Shown in pieces: positions 33,423 to 34,449 of a stretch of 34,449 bases of DNA (within the stretch, counting starts at the first letter, position 1; every line of letters starts with the position of its first letter). Made by a program: the position numbers and the translations under genes. Below the pieces are notes generated by a model. It searched no databases, had not been told where the DNA came from, and saw only the letters and a program-made list of their open reading frames with translations. The DNA comes from J084 sp964471405 (lineage in GTDB: Bacteria > Pseudomonadota > Alphaproteobacteria > Sphingomonadales > Rhodothalassiaceae): NCBI GenBank assembly GCA_964471405.1, contig CAYYGH010000024.1, forward strand, positions 1 to 34,449. Reading direction: 5' to 3'.

Positions 33423-34449
33423 ATGAATCCTGACAAGTTTCGGGACTCTCCCAGCGGCAGCCTTGTGCCCACCGTGTATGACCAGTGGGCATTCGTCCCC
33501 CATCCTCTGCCGCCGCCTCTCAACATGAATCGTATCATGAGTGAGGTGGACAGGGCATCCAGAGCGATGGGAGAGCTTAAAGGGAAGAGCGACAGGATCA
33601 GCAATCCCTATCATCTGATCAATCCTCTGCAACAGCGTGAAGCACTGTCATCATCGAGCATTGAGGGGACCTACACCACTCCCTCGCAGCTCCTGCTGTT
33701 TGATGCAGGTCACGAAAAAGCGACTCGCCAGACGGCAGAAACCCGTGAGGTGCATAATTATGTGCGGGCTCTTGAATATGGCCTTAAGCGTATGGATGAG
33801 ATTCCCATCTCATCGCGTTTCATTGGAGAGTTGCATGCCATCCTTTTGGAGGGAGTGGCGCGACATCGAGGAGCCAGCATTACCCCGGGCGAATTCAAGA
33901 GAGATCAGAACTTTATCGGATCCGCTTCTCGTAGCATTGCGCATGCCCGGTTCATCCCGGCCCCGCCCGATCTGACGCCACAGCTGATGGGGGACCTCGA
34001 AAAATTCATCCATTCACAAGAAGCTTGCCGCTTGCCTCCCGTAGTGTTCAATGCGCTGGTGCATTATCAGTTCGAGGCGATTCATCCTTTTCCGGACGGT
34101 AATGGACGTCTTGGAAGGCTTCTTGTGCCACTGCTTCTGCGTGCGCACGATGTGATGCCCGCACCGCTCCTTTACATCAGCCCCTTCATTGAGCGTCACA
34201 AGGACGAATACAACGATTTGATGCTTGAGGTATCCCGACGGGGAGCATGGGAGGAATGGGTGTGTTTTTTCGCCCGGGCGATTGAAAGGTCCGCCCGGGA
34301 CGCCATGGAGAAAATCGACAAGATTGCCGCCTTGAGGGAGGACTTTATCCAACAGGTGCGTCAGGCAAGAGCGTCCGCTCTTCTCGGTGAGCTGGTTGAT
34401 CTGGTGTTTGAAAGGCTTGTCATCTCTATTCCTGAGGCAAGCGGGAGAT
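33423..34449 (+). CDS. Fic family protein (partial, cut by the window end)
   Basis: At least 342 aa, without a stop codon in the window. Fic enzymes usually transfer AMP to a hydroxyl side chain of a target protein. The active-site motif HPFPDGNGRLGR is complete at residues 221-232, with H221 as catalytic base. The auto-inhibitory motif (S/T)xxxE(G/N) is seen as S77-S-S-I-E81-G82 in the N-terminal helical region, marking a class II Fic protein whose inhibitory helix is in the same chain. GGAGG lies 9 bases before the ATG at 33423. After the Fic domain the chain continues (REDFIQQVRQARASALLGEL) toward what is often a winged-helix domain in homologues. The codon use is AT-richer than in its neighbours, suggesting acquired DNA. 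Confidence 0.93.
   Translation, partial: MNPDKFRDSPSGSLVPTVYDQWAFVPHPLPPPLNMNRIMSEVDRASRAMGELKGKSDRISNPYHLINPLQQREALSSSSIEGTYTTPSQLLLFDAGHEKATRQTAETREVHNYVRALEYGLKRMDEIPISSRFIGELHAILLEGVARHRGASITPGEFKRDQNFIGSASRSIAHARFIPAPPDLTPQLMGDLEKFIHSQEACRLPPVVFNALVHYQFEAIHPFPDGNGRLGRLLVPLLLRAHDVMPAPLLYISPFIERHKDEYNDLMLEVSRRGAWEEWVCFFARAIERSARDAMEKIDKIAALREDFIQQVRQARASALLGELVDLVFERLVISIPEASGR

Noticed and set aside
32995..33492. N-terminal extension of the small membrane protein to 243 aa
   Set aside because: The extra 166 residues cross the change in base composition and the Fic operator region on the other strand, and have no protein-like pattern.

Overview
The window is a gene-dense, GC-rich stretch of an alphaproteobacterial chromosome. 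The evidence is a caa3/aa3-type cytochrome c oxidase operon of the alphaproteobacterial kind (tldD divergent from coxB, then ctaD-ctaB-coxF-like-ctaG-ctaE-DUF983-surf1-M16 peptidase), a petABC operon for the bc1 complex, a ppiD-trpE pair facing tpiA-secG-pyrG, and an exosortase-A-associated polysaccharide gene set. I cannot fix the order or genus from sequence alone. No rRNA, tRNA, CRISPR array or insertion sequence was seen.

Layout. 1-546 is non-coding and repetitive: a REP-like palindrome, a degenerate ~150 bp tandem duplication, and an array of about 18 heptamers ending at the tldD stop codon. 547-2013 is tldD (minus). 2366-10229 is a continuous plus-strand respiratory block from coxB to an M16 peptidase, with several stop/start overlaps that suggest translational coupling. 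10258-11403 (minus) is a membrane-anchored paraoxonase-family protein. 11726-14373 is petA-petB-petC. 14713-20486 (minus) holds ppiD, trpE and a fused enoyl-CoA hydratase/3-hydroxyacyl-CoA dehydrogenase. 20732-23737 (plus) holds tpiA, secG and pyrG. 23815-25854 holds an orphan flagellar-rod-like small protein (minus) divergent from an EAL phosphodiesterase and a DsbA-family (FrnE-like) oxidoreductase. 26218-32190 is a polysaccharide/exosortase-A-type set: a polyprenyl-phosphate glycosylphosphotransferase, a large TPR protein, an O-antigen-ligase-like membrane protein and a small membrane/coiled-coil protein. 32260-32994 (minus) carries a MerF-like mercury transporter with a classical 19-bp-spacer MerR-type promoter, and a small two-helix membrane protein. 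33423 to the window end is a Fic-family AMPylase gene, cut by the window edge, in a visibly less GC-rich segment preceded by palindromic operator-like repeats.

How the genes work together. Cytochrome c oxidase structural subunits, heme O synthase, the copper chaperone Cox11, SURF1 and the bc1 complex cover the terminal part of aerobic respiration. tpiA, trpE, pyrG and secG/ppiD are housekeeping. The EAL protein and rod-like protein hint at c-di-GMP/flagellar links. The 26-32 kb block builds and exports or ligates an extracellular polysaccharide. The right end (merF, Fic) looks like accessory DNA.
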